Positions 23,401-34,520 of a DNA stretch of 64,000 bases are shown piece by piece (within the stretch, counting starts at the first letter, position 1; every line of letters begins with the position of its first letter). Source of the DNA: Ramazzottius varieornatus (taxonomy: Eukaryota > Tardigrada > Eutardigrada > Parachela > Ramazzottiidae); NCBI GenBank assembly GCA_001949185.1, contig BDGG01000001.1:2091548-2155547 (forward strand), in the 5' to 3' direction. Under the pieces are notes generated by a model that saw only the letters and a program-made list of their open reading frames with translations, was not told the origin of the DNA and made no database searches. Made by a program: the position numbers and the translations under genes.

Positions 23401-26400
23401 CCGGTCGCGGATGTTGGTAATATGGAGAGACTGGACGGGACCCGGAAAGTCTTCGAGGGTGGTCACTTGGATCGCAGGACTCCGCGGACCGCTGCCGGCG
23501 CTGGTGAACCCGAAGATAGTGATGTTGTAGGTTTCAAACTTCTTCAGGTTGTCGAACTGGGCGGTTTGGTGCTCGAGAGGATCGTACGCGCTCGGTGCCA
23601 CCTCCACACTTTTCAGCGGAGGATTATCTAAAAACGAAGTTTTTCGTTTTTGGGTACGAAAAATAAAAAAAAGACATCGGTAGATTTTTTGGTAATGCAT
23701 GCGAGCTCAGGTAAATAATCTTCTCGGGGAAGAAAAATATACAACAGCAACATATGGAAAGCTCTGAGTATAATCTTCACCGTCTCGACGCTTAGCCAAG
23801 CCAACCTCAGTTTATTTACCCAAAGTTGATAAATGATCCCATATTTCGACACGGTATCCTTGGTTCACGCCATTAATCTGTTGTGGCTCAATCTGGCGCC
23901 AGCTGACCGATAAGGAAGTTGGAGAGAGTGCCTTGCCCAGTACATCGGTGGGAGCAGCCTCGGGCACTAGAAGAATGGAAAACATGCTGTGGTCAACTGT
24001 CAAAATAATGGACTTTTGTGCAATGCATCACATTGCAAGAAGAGATACCAACCTCCTTCCAGCGTCTTCACACGTGCACTCTCCGACCACACTCCGACGC
24101 CTTTGTCGTTGAATGCCGCCATCTGAATCTCGTACAACTTCCAGGCGATCAAATCTTCCAAGAGAAAATTGCGGCGGGCCTCCTGGTTAACTGGAATTTC
24201 CGTCCAGCCTAGATCGTTGTATCCCGCTAATTTATAGCGGATGTAATAACCGCGTAAAATGCCATTCCATTCAGACTCTGCTGGTGGCTGCAATCAAGAC
24301 AAGTATTTCGCATATTTTCATTGTCTATACTTTATGATTACACAAGAACACCCTATGTCAATGGAAAATTTTCTTCCACCGAGGATACTCGATCATCGGA
24401 TGAAAATTCAAATTTGAAAATTATAGGCGTGTTTCATGACAGTAAGCACGCTCTTTTCGTCAACTTGCACACTTTCCCACCAACGCGAGTCACTGAGTCC
24501 TTGTATGCAGGTAGATGAAAGAGCCACGCATTAATTGAATGGAAATTCATAGTGGGAAGAATGAGGCACGGATTGACTTTCCGTTCATTTTCGATGGTTT
24601 TCTGGGTGGTCCGAATACTGAATGGGGAAGTGATGGAGGATAATGATGCTGTGAATTTTTATTACCTGCCATTGAACCATGATTGCCGTAGCGTTTCTGG
24701 CGCTAGCTGCGAATTTTGGTGCGGATGTTGGCGGTGTTTGTGGGAGAAGAATAGGTGGTGTGGGAGTGCTAGGTAATCCCTCGCCGACATTGTTGACGGC
24801 ACTGACTCGAAACTGATATGATGCCGATGGCTTGAGGTCTTTGACGATGTAAAAGCGATCGGTGGCGGAGAAATTGCTGAGCAAGGTTTGCCAACCTATG
24901 TCCAGTTGACTGGCGGGATCTGTTGTGTCACTTATTTGTTTATACTGGAGGATGAAGCGTACAATGGGCGAATTGCCGTCGAAATCTGGCAACCATGACA
25001 CGTTGACGTGCTTTGTGCCGTTGATCAGCTCGGCTCTTATCCGCGGTGCATAAGGAAGCTCTGCAAAAATGGAAACAATTTAATAAATGAAGAGGACCAT
25101 ATCATTAGACTCTCCGATCCACTCGCGCATCTAAAACGTTCATTCGTTCACATAGTGCGTGAGTTGATGAAGGTAGGGTATTTGAGCAACTCAAATCAAC
25201 TCGCACATTTTGTCGATTGCTCCGATCCGAAAACGCGCAACTTGACTTGGGGTTGACTCGGTCTTCTTTCCGAAGACTGAACTTTCAATGAGAATAATTT
25301 TGAAAATGGTCACAGTACTTCTGTTAGTCCAAGTATTTTTATCGTACCGATAACATCCAGTCTGGCGGACTGGGAGTCATTTCCGGCGGTGCTGAAAACT
25401 CGGCAAGTGTAGAGGCCGATGTCGGAGCTTCTGGCACTTGTAATTTCTAATGTGCCATCAGGGAGAATCTGTCGTCGCGGTGAATAAGCACCAATATCCA
25501 GTATCTTTCCATCTTGATACCATTGTAATTCGGCTTTGACAGACGGCTCCTTCGTTACTCCACATAAAAATGACACTTTTGACCCAATAACCAAGCGAGC
25601 ATCTTTCGGCGCTCTCGATATCCGTGTCCGATCTAAAATACCCAAAGGAAACAGATTACCATATCATAGTCCGTTCTAAATTTCTGTTTTCCATCTAATC
25701 TGCAGTGGTGTATATATTTGAAAAAGTGTTCGTTCTGTTTTCATTTTTTGTGGAAGTGCTAGAATTACCGGTGACGGTCAAGGTGATAGTATGGTTCATC
25801 GAAGCTCCGTCTGTACTTTGGACGAGGCAGTTGTAAATGCCCGACATTGAGCGTGAGGTGAATGAGATCAACAGGTCTCCCGAGCTGACATCAACGCTGT
25901 AATGAGTGCTTGTGGCCACGATGGGAGTACCTACAAGAAGTCTCGAGGTGAAACCTAAGCTGTGCACAAGTAGTAATTTCCTCTACCCATCAGGGCCGGA
26001 AAACCCACCATTAAAAAGCCACTTCGTGTTTGTTGGGCTGGCGTTGGCAATGGAGCATGGCAGAACAGCCGGCTGGCTTTCCAAGACGGAAATCGTCGAG
26101 GGACTTGGAGGGCTTGTTGATGGAAACATCAGTGCTGCTGACATTTCAGGAAGTGCTGAAAAAGAAAAACAATTTGAAATTTTGTCGTTCAGCATATTCA
26201 AATGAGACCTATCGTTTCCCTCGAACCGAAGGTGTTCCACTGTTGAAGGCTCGAACACCTTTAGCCTTTCTAAATCTTCGACCATTTTTCTACGATATAT
26301 CAGGCACCAAATTTCTGGTTCAGTCAAATCCAAATTTCAAAATATTTTCTCTCAAGAAAAGTGGAAGTCTTATAGATTCGATGTCTTTCGTTTATTGTGT

Positions 26401-29400
26401 GCTGATTCAATTTTTCAGTAAAGTTTATACTTCAATCAAGATTTTGTCATTCAGCGCATTTGCCGATCTTGAGAAGTACTTTATGCTATTCAGATTGTCT
26501 GTTCAACACATTGGCTATTAGTCTTGTCTGGCATTAAAGACGACTTCATCAAAATTGCTGTCGACATTTGGATCCAAGTGGATTGATTACTCTTATAATA
26601 TTCTTACGTTTGGAGTGTAGCCATGTGTTGGCCGAGTCTTCGCCAGCGGAAGTGCGGACAAAGCATTGGTACATGCCAGTGTCGTCTTCAGGCACAAATG
26701 TGGAGACGCTCAAGCTGCCATTAAGCATCATCTTCAGCTTGTCCGTCTCTTGCGGCACAGCTGGAAATGCCAGCAGTTGCGCGTTCTTGAACCACTGCCG
26801 TGTCACGGGAGGCTGTCCATGAGATCCGCCTGCGTCACACAAATCATAAACATAAGCAATTTTGGAAATGTGTATCGTGTAAAAGATTTGCCCCTTAGCT
26901 TGCAGCTAAGGAGACTGGTCAAACAAGTTGCAAGCTGTTATGTCAACAAGGTCGAAGTGGTAGCAAAAGCACTTACAGGGAATTACCACTGTCTGACCAC
27001 GCTGTGCTTGCATCTGGTTCTCCGGACGCTGGACGATTACCGGAGGACCTGTAAGTAAGAAAAAAATTGCCATATGTTACGCATATTCGTGTCACATTAT
27101 GAACGCTTTGTGCTGAAGGTTCGTTCGACCATGGCGTTTAAGTAAAACAAAAAATGAATCATCGCACAAAAAACCTCTGTCTTGCACTCAATGGGTTTTT
27201 CTTGAAGGCGGTAACAATACAGAATAGCGGTTACTGGTCATTGATTCAGGGTGCGAACAGTCCTACGGTGCGTTCAGCCGCGACGTGAGACATGTCGGAA
27301 AGAGACCATGCGACCATTAGCACGCGCCCAGCTCAAGACCATCGGACGCTCGTGATCGAAAGCCGCCAGCTGCATCAGTTACGTAAGCAAGCGTCACAAC
27401 CTCACAAAACAAGCCTCAAAACAATCTGAGTAAATTTTGGAAAAATTATTGCCATTAGAATTTAATTTTCGTTTGCGAGCTAGGCCTCGGCGAACAAACT
27501 CGACCTGATCACTGATCAGTTTACCAAGTGGCGCACTCTTCTAGTGATATTGGCTGGGAGAGTGCACCACTTGGATGGACCATCTGGTCGAGCTCTCGTT
27601 TTTGTTTTTTACTTTCAATAATAGTCTGCAAGAAAATTATGTATCTGTGCAATTTGGATGCTATGTTTCTTCAGTGAATTTTGGGATGTGTGTGTCGAGG
27701 GCTAGTGGTGCCTTACTTGCAATGGTCAAGTAGGCTCGATGTGAAGCGGTCCCGACGCCCGGAAGTTCGGCCAGACATTCGTAAGAGTCCTCATGGCTGT
27801 GATTGGGATTCAAGACGGTTAGTCGATGTCCATCGGCTATCACTCGGTAGTTGATGCCTAATTGAAGCCATACAAACAATATCGATTACTCTTCAGTGTA
27901 TTTTGCGGGGGTAATTATAGAGCCGCATGAAGAGCTCTCAAGAGACCCACCATCACTTTGCAAAACCCGACCATCCTTTCCAGCGCGCCGCCACGACAAT
28001 CGCAGCTCGGGCAATGGCCTGTGTAAAAGACAGCGGATAACTGATTGCACAGTTCGCTGGGTAAACCGGGATACGCTGCCACGCGCAAGAAACTGCTCAT
28101 GCAGCGCACTGTGTGTGCGTTTTATCAAATTGGCAGTTCGTTACCAACCTTGAATTAACGATGCATTCAAAAGTAGCTTCTTGATCACCGGGCTTCACTG
28201 TGACATTAACGGGTGGTACGACGAAGCCAGGCGGAAATTTCACCAACGGTGAGGTCGCATCTGTAAGAAACCAACTTACAATCATCAAGTGTTCTCCCAA
28301 CCGTATCGCATTTACATACACGCAACTTCAAACCAGTGCAATCCTTCACTGCAATTTTGTGCATGAAGATGCATAAAAGGGATCCCGGAAGATTTAAAAT
28401 GGCCAGAAAAACAAATTTTGTAGCTTCGTTCATGGTCCCGCATTCACCCTGTTACCAAATGCGGAACTTCTCTCACCTGCATACAGGTGTATACGAAGGA
28501 CACATGGGCTACTGTATGCAGATGAGGGAGAAATAATACGGAAATCAGTCACCTTCAGTTTTAGTTGAAATTAAATTCTTACCGACACTGACAACAACGT
28601 TGACCGGTTCGCTGACCCTTCTTTGTCCCAATTGTAAGTTGAACGCTTCCACATGGTATGGGCCATTTTCTTCATTGCTTACATCGAGAATGACCAGGGC
28701 ATTCTCCAATGTCAAGACGTACTTCCGGCTGTTTGCTTTGTCACTAACTGGCCGATCTCCCGCATACCAGGTGTAGGACGCATTAGGGACGCTTTCTATC
28801 CAGGGAGGCCGAAGAATCAGTGCCTCGCCCTCTTTGACTCGCCGGATCGGATCATGAAATGGCTGGAACGGTGTTATGTCTGTAACATAATACATAATGA
28901 GAAGCAGAGATAGTCTTCGTTATAACCAGACTATGGGAAAATCAACATACGAGCAGGCGGAACGATTTTCAGTTCCAAAGCTTGACTGAGCACGGAGCCC
29001 AGCGGAGATTCGGCTATGCAGCGGTATTCGCCAGCGTCCACTTCCGCTACGGCGTTAATTGTCCACTCGCCATCTTCTAAAGGAGCTTCGTTAAGAGGAA
29101 CTCCGTTCTTCAACCAGCGATAGTTGGGACGAGGTGTCCCGCTGGCTTTGCATATTAGCGTCTGCGAGGAGCCGGGCAGGATTACGGCTGTGGTCGCACG
29201 TAAAGTTGCACCGCGAAGCAGTGGCTGCTGATAAAACAATGGTCCGGCATTCACACCACCTAGAAAAACGACCATAAGCAAAATTCATAACAAGCCATTA
29301 TTTTCGCACATAGAAAGAAAACAGTGCATTTCTATCCATTTGCACTGATCCGGAACATCTGCGACGGCAACACGTAATACCGTCGAAGTAAAAATAATAC

Positions 29401-30240
29401 CATTTTCCTAATTCCTACGCTAAATCAATCACAATTTCCAACAGAAAACTATGTAAAAGATTAAACTCTAAACCCTGTTTTCAACTAACTGTTGATAATC
29501 TGATGTATCTTCATTGATTGAAACGTCGGTAAGTCACTTAGGCAGGCTCGTTTTCTCAAGCTGCGCAATTTTTTTGCCAAAAACAATAAGAGCGTGCGCC
29601 ACCTGAGACAACGATCGCGTTCGATTTATTTGCTGATATCCCAGTTTTCCCGACAGAGAAAATTTGCATTTCGTTCTTCGGTAACGGGAGCGTTTTCTGT
29701 CGCAGAGAAATTTTCATCGATTCTGCAATAATTATCATGAGTATTTCTGCACCGGAAAAGATAACTGCAATATATTGGCTTTTTTTCTAATTTCTGGGCC
29801 TGAAAAAGAAAACCTCAATAGTGACATATCAGTGGGGCAAATCGACAGAGAAAACTGCTGTTATTCCCCCGAGACTCGTCACTGTTGTGTTTTTGTGACA
29901 AACTGGATAAAATGTAAATATGTGGACGGAGGTACGTAGCATTGATATGTGTGTCGAGATGGAAAGAGAGCACTTGGCCCACACAATCCTCAACACGTTA
30001 CTGCCGTGGCGCAGGTACTATCGATAACATTTACGGCTCAATATCGCCACTGTTTGTCCTTGATCACTGTCCATAAATGTTGTGCTAAAAACCTGAAAAC
30101 GGAAGCGATGACGGACCCTAAGTTAATAAGCAGCGCATACCTGTGTCTCGATTTTCTCCCGATCCACTCACAGGTTGAAAGACCATCCCGCATAATATTC
30201 CAATCAATATTCCATACGATAGCCACCTCCACTTCTCCAT
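17497..30240 (-). CDS. sdk: Sidekick homophilic adhesion receptor
   Basis: Seen: the start at 30240 gives the signal-peptide exon 30141-30240 (MEKWRWLSYGILIGILCG). Six Ig domains follow between about 29.3 and 25.3 kb, for example YRWLKNG...GEYRC and LQWYQDG...GLYTC. About thirteen fibronectin-III repeats run from about 25.06 to 18.75 kb (repeated NVSWLP, YQFRVSAVNNVG and YAFRVVAVNRLG patterns). One membrane helix follows (WFLILVAATGSVLVILLIAC, about 18.65-18.71 kb), then cytoplasmic exons 18004-18430 and 17497-17831. The tail holds SFVNHY and ends GFSSFV. Known: 6 Ig plus 13 FN3 with a GFSSFV PDZ-binding end is the Sidekick signature. Sidekicks mediate synap-layer targeting in the visual system and sit at tricellular junctions. 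Inferred: same role at the cell surface. Ig3 is spread over several small exons that I placed only roughly. Introns carry six palindromic-element copies or parts. Confidence 0.93.
17891..17967. repeat. Palindromic GTGGCGCAC element, copy 5
   Basis: AAGTGGCGCAC (17891-17901) pairs with GTGCGCCACTT (17927-17937). The right arm CCTGTCGAGTTTGTCTGC follows. Located in the last sidekick intron. Confidence 0.75.
21051..21134. repeat. Palindromic GTGGCGCAC element, copy 6
   Basis: CAAGTGGCGCAC (21051-21062) pairs with GTGCGCCACTTG (21088-21099). The right arm ends CATTTGCCGACGTC. Located in a sidekick intron. Confidence 0.75.
22612..22755. repeat. Palindromic GTGGCGCAC element, tandem pair (copy 7)
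   Basis: Two consecutive hairpins with decayed left stems (ACCGGCGCAC and CCAAGGGGCGCA) and intact right stems: TGTGCGCCACTT at 22651-22662 and GTGCGCCACTT at 22729-22739. Located in a sidekick intron. Confidence 0.7.
27484..27598. repeat. Palindromic GTGGCGCAC element, copy 8 (near full length)
   Basis: The outer left arm CCTCGGCGAACAAACTCGAC is followed by the stem CAAGTGGCGCAC (27535-27546), its partner GTGCACCACTT (27562-27572) and the right arm CATCTGGTCGAGCTCTCG. Located in a sidekick intron. Confidence 0.75.
29592..29645. repeat. Palindromic GTGGCGCAC element, right half only (copy 9)
   Basis: GTGCGCCACCT at 29594-29604 is followed by ACGATCGCGTTCGATTTATT. No matching left stem was found. 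Located in sidekick intron 1. Confidence 0.5.
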
Positions 30241-31632
30241 TCTCTCGAACCACTCCGGATTAATCCATCATGAAAAATTCAGCATCCGATGCCATAACAC
30301 ATAAACTTCTCACTGAAAACACAACAAACGAATTATGAATAACTTTAGTAAAATGTCAGAAGTTCGCTTTGGGGAACCAAACTAAATTTATATAAACGCA
30401 CGAACCATGACTGAGATTTTCGTAACCAAAACGCTGAAACAGCAATCCAGAAACTTCTCGCAGAAAAGATCTCGCGTGAGTAAAGAAGCTATGATCGCAA
30501 ATGAGCGACCTCGCAAAAGTGTCCACGAAAGAGTTTTGGCGTGGTCCATGCGAAATATTTTACGAGGTGATTCAACTCAGTGAATCCATACACTAGCCCT
30601 TTTAGATAACACCCAAACAGGAAAAAACTTTTCTAATCATAAGTTTTACAAGCTGTCATCTATAGAGAGTATCGACAGTTTGTTTCGGATGCTTCACATA
30701 CCTGCTTATGACTTGCGCACGTCAAAAGCAGCTGTCCATAACAGTGTTCGCTGTCATCACCGCTCATGAACTCCACCCCAAATTTGTCGGCGGCATGTTT
30801 TCCGCGTTGCACAGCCTACAAGCAAATTCCATCAGACACGGTTACCACCAGCAAGGCCAGTCAATAATTGGGATAAAAATCGAATTGAAACTCCAAATAG
30901 TACCGTCGACGCCGTTAAGCGGGAGGAAGAAGACACCAAAGGAATGCTCGATAGTCGATAATACGCAAAGCGATAATTGAGTTCCGGCTGATTTATCTCC
31001 GTCGGTCCTTCTAAGGATCAAATCAGGGAAAAAGGGGATAAGTATACACATAAGCAATGCAGTTAGGCTCGAGACGGGATCACAGTCCAACCATCGGTCA
31101 GTTTATCGATACCGGTTTGGGACAGGCTTTAAAGAGTTTAGTGAATATTTAGTACCGGATGGATCCTTGCTTCAGGCGACGTTGTCGAAAATGACGATGG
31201 TGGTTGGCTCAAAGTCTTTCTTTCCTTCCCTTTCTCAGACCTAAACCTCATCAGAGATACAATGTCACAACAGGCTCGCACATCGCACAGAAGAATCTTC
31301 TAGTCGACTGCATATTATACCAGAGAAAGACATACTACTGACTTACGTACTGCGGCATATACTGCTTCAATGTTCATTTCCCCATAGGAGAGTATTGCTT
31401 GACCTGCATTTTACTCATTTGCGTTGGTCCAGCTAGTAGAGTCTGTAGAGACTCTTGTACAGCATACACATCTATTGTCCGGTGCGCGCTCTCTGTTCCC
31501 GTTGATTTCTGCTGGCCGGTGATGCTCTTCACTCAACCTGCCAAGTCAAATAAAGGCCCCTCTGTTGTAGACAAAAGGTATGACCGTGCTGTCAGAGACA
31601 ACCAATCAGGTACAACGGACACAACCACCTTA
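30241..31632. other. Region upstream of sidekick
   Basis: About 1.4 kb upstream of the sidekick start codon, expected to contain its promoter. No coding exon, RNA gene or repeat could be supported. Confidence 0.45.
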
Positions 31633-31863
31633 TTAGCATGTCTGCTGCACCACCTGAGCTTCCTTCTGTGAAGCACCAATGCACCGTACCTGGCCACTCA
31701 GTCCATCCACCTGGCCACACATCTGTGAGCAATTGTCGGGGTGAGGAGCCAGAGAATGGGTGGCAGGTGGAATGATGTTCCAGTTCCCATGATCCTTGAA
31801 ATCCGGTGAGGAGCACGAACAGAAAATAATTAGGTAGGCAAATCCGCTGTAAAATTTTACCAT
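31633..31863 (-). CDS. Candidate small secreted Cys-containing protein
   Basis: Seen: a 76-residue open frame opens with a likely signal peptide (VKFYSGFAYLIIFCSCSS). The mature part holds four cysteines in DNCSQMCGQVDGL, VRCIG and a C-terminal TC. A possible donor lies after EAQ near 31650, so it may be a first exon rather than a complete gene. The spacing loosely recalls the N-terminus of Wnt proteins (GLxxQ, C, VV), but no further Wnt exons were found on minus between 31.6 and 30.3 kb. I do not recognise the family, and chance is possible. Confidence 0.3.
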   Translation of the reverse strand: MVKFYSGFAYLIIFCSCSSPDFKDHGNWNIIPPATHSLAPHPDNCSQMCGQVDGLSGQVRCIGASQKEAQVVQQTC

Positions 31864-32903
31864 TGTATTCTTCCCAAAAATCCAACCATTTTGTGGTGCT
31901 TCATTGAAGCGCTTTGACGGCCCCGACCAAACGCATGTTGCGGGTAGAACAATAGAGCTCTCTCGCGATCGTACTGTAGCGTGCCCGCATACCGCGCCTC
32001 CAGATGGCGCGCTCGAAGTTCGGACTGGATCTCGTACACCACAAAGACAGCTGAGTTTTTCGGGTCTACGATGACTATTGGAGAATCAAGAATCCCGAAA
32101 GGACCTTTAAACTTATTCGTGGGTCATATTCAAACCCTCTTGTCATATTTAAAGTTGAAAAATTCTGACGCTGGCAGCGACGTTCAGTAAATAGAATTGT
32201 TCTGAACTTCGTCTGGCCTTACCTGCTGGCAGCGTTTGAAGAAAGGGACCACTTGATGATGTCGCCACCCTTGAACAAATTCAAGATTGTGCGTACAGAC
32301 CCAAACTGGAGCAGAACCTAAAGTGGCCACTTGTCAAGTGCCGCATTAATTGCAGTCTTTTAAAGGGGACCGGACACTGGCTAACCCGGAGAGAAGTTCC
32401 AGATTTCACGGGTGCGATCGTTCTTTCTTCTTAGGGAGCTGTGGATAAACTACAAGATACAAACAGTGGAATTGACTAACATTCGGGCTGTTATCAGTCG
32501 TAGGAGTTTTTGTCACACAGAGAGGGGACAGGTCATCCCGGGCGACAAAGAGGTGGACAGAAGGGACCGATCCACGTCGTCCTGCTCACTGGCTTCCCCG
32601 AAAGTCAGCTCGAAGTTTCTTCCAAACATCCCGTGCAACAAAAACGCCCGTTGTTAGAATATTACAATGTTTGTTTGAACACCAACTCCCACCATAAACA
32701 CAAACTCGGGGTTGACGTCGAGTCAAAGATCGTGGCGAACCTTCGCCAGCCTAAGATTCAGAGGAGGTCTTCGCTACTTTCATCTCGAGTGTCGGCTGTA
32801 ACAGAAGTCTCTTACCAGCTCTGGAAAAGAAAATTCGCCATGGTTTGATTCAGCGATAATTGAGTTTGTATACACGTGTGCCAGACTGAATACCTTGGAA
32901 AAG

Positions 32904-33913
32904 ATGGTCCTGATAGCATTTGGTGTCCGCAGTCCAGTATGCAGGATCAGGTCCTGGAAGAATGTCGTCACAGCCGTCCTCATACCCACTTGCGCCATCT
33001 TCATATGCGTCCTCATCATCCTTCTTTCCCGGAAGTACGACGCTTTTGGGATCCATGACGATCGTGGAAAATGTGTGAGTCGTTTGAGATCTAGTCTGAA
33101 TGATAAAAAACTCCTTGCTGTTCTGAACGAGACGATAGAAGAGGGGGCAAAGAAACTACCGGAAATCTGCAGGTAAGGTTCAGTGGAAAGAAAACAGATC
33201 GTCTTGTTATTAATGATACTTGCACTCTTTCCGACTTACAGGACTTATGAAAAAAGTTTGAAACTCCTCAGCGGTGTTATTAACGATTGTCCAAGACTCT
33301 CCGTGTACGCTTCTAATGAATTCCTTGACGGTCGTACCACTCGGGATCTTCTTCAAGGCATGGTTGACGACATCTGCAAGAACGACCTGCCGAAACAACA
33401 ACGATGGGCATTAGAATTTGCGCGGTGTTACGACAAGGCTCTTTGGGAATACTGTAAAAAGAATAGCCCTCGCCGCTCAAAATGCGAGTAAGCTCTCCCC
33501 TCTCGTAACTACGAGAAGTAGAGTATATAACGCGATCAATTTATTCAGAAACGTAGCATTCAAAAAAGTTACACATCTTATTTATTTCTAATTTTTGTTG
33601 TCATGTAGAAAGATATCTTCCTGCTCTTTTCAGATCGATTCAAGCACCTTACCTTTGCTACATAGCACAGTTTGACAATACGAACTGTACACATGGCGCC
33701 ATGGAGTCTTTCGACCGCGTCCAAGGAGTTTTCGACAGAGCTCTTGGCTGCACCATAGAACTGGAACAGCAACGATACACCGGGTTCATTCACGAGCACC
33801 TCAACACCAACAGCACAACCAACGACAGTCCCAGTCCCCTCAGATTTCCGTTTACTGCGACCTTCCTACTGGTGTTTCTCTTGCTTTCGAGCCATCAGCT
33901 TGACCAACTGTAA
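32904..33913 (+). CDS. Orphan Cys-containing ectodomain protein with N- and C-terminal hydrophobic segments
   Basis: Seen: exons of about 32904-33174, 33242-33489 and 33634-33913 join in frame. The N-terminus has a hydrophobic helix (VVTAVLIPTCAIFICVLIIL) after about 20 residues. A helical, cysteine-bearing ectodomain follows (PEIC, NDCPRL, DDICKND, ARCYDKALWEYCKK, YLCYIA, TNCTHG, LGCTIE) with NST and NCT glycosylation sites. The C-terminus ends in a hydrophobic stretch (FTATFLLVFLLLSSHQLDQL) preceded by Asn/Thr/Ser residues, as in GPI-anchor signals. I do not recognise the family. Inferred: cell-surface protein. The start is uncertain because the N-terminal helix overlaps an acidic open frame on the opposite strand, and a different signal-peptide exon could lie upstream. 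Confidence 0.5.
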
Positions 33914-34520
33914 TCTGACTTTTGCAGCAGAAACAGTCAAAGGTTGCAGTTTGGATATCACGGCACTGGCAACTTTTTTCAAATTGCGGTTTCCATAGGG
34001 TCGTTTCTCTGTGGCGTAATGTGAATAATTAATTCATCACACCACAACGTACTTTCCCCGGCGATTAGCGGACGTCATAGTCTGCCATAGAGTGATTGTG
34101 TTAGCTCGCTCGGGATATTAAGAACAGAGCATATTTACTGTGCAAATTCGCGGCCTACTTCGATCGATGGGCGTTTCATGCATTAACAGTTAAACCACAC
34201 CCAGGCCATAAGTCTGGGAAGAGCTTCAGCTAATGTTTCGTAGTCAAAAGTGTTGTAACCGCTGTTGAGAAGAAACCTTAGCCTTACACAGTCAGCCGTA
34301 CTTCAAAAAAATGTTGGCTTTTTCTTACCATCGCCCTGAGGGATATCTGCACCATACGTATCATAGTACTCCACAGCTCTTGGTGTTGACTTACATCTTG
34401 GGCTGCTCGCAGCGCCATAGTGCTGATAAGGCCGCCGTTCAAACACTTGACTGTACATGGTGTCTGGCTAGGAAGTGCGCGTCAAACGTGCCTATATCTA
34501 CCACAAGGATACTGATTACA
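33914..34520. other. Spacer before the mannosidase gene
   Basis: About 600 bases in which I see no supported exon. It should contain the 3' end of the orphan gene and the promoter of the mannosidase gene. Confidence 0.45.

Noticed and set aside
30005-30020. GTGGCGCAGG near 30.0 kb as another element copy
   Set aside because: No complementary stem or GTCGAGTTTG arm within 100 bp.
31633-31863. First exon of a Wnt gene on minus
   Set aside because: The GLxxQ and VV spacing is suggestive, but the required C-rich exons and CKCHG-type motif are absent downstream.
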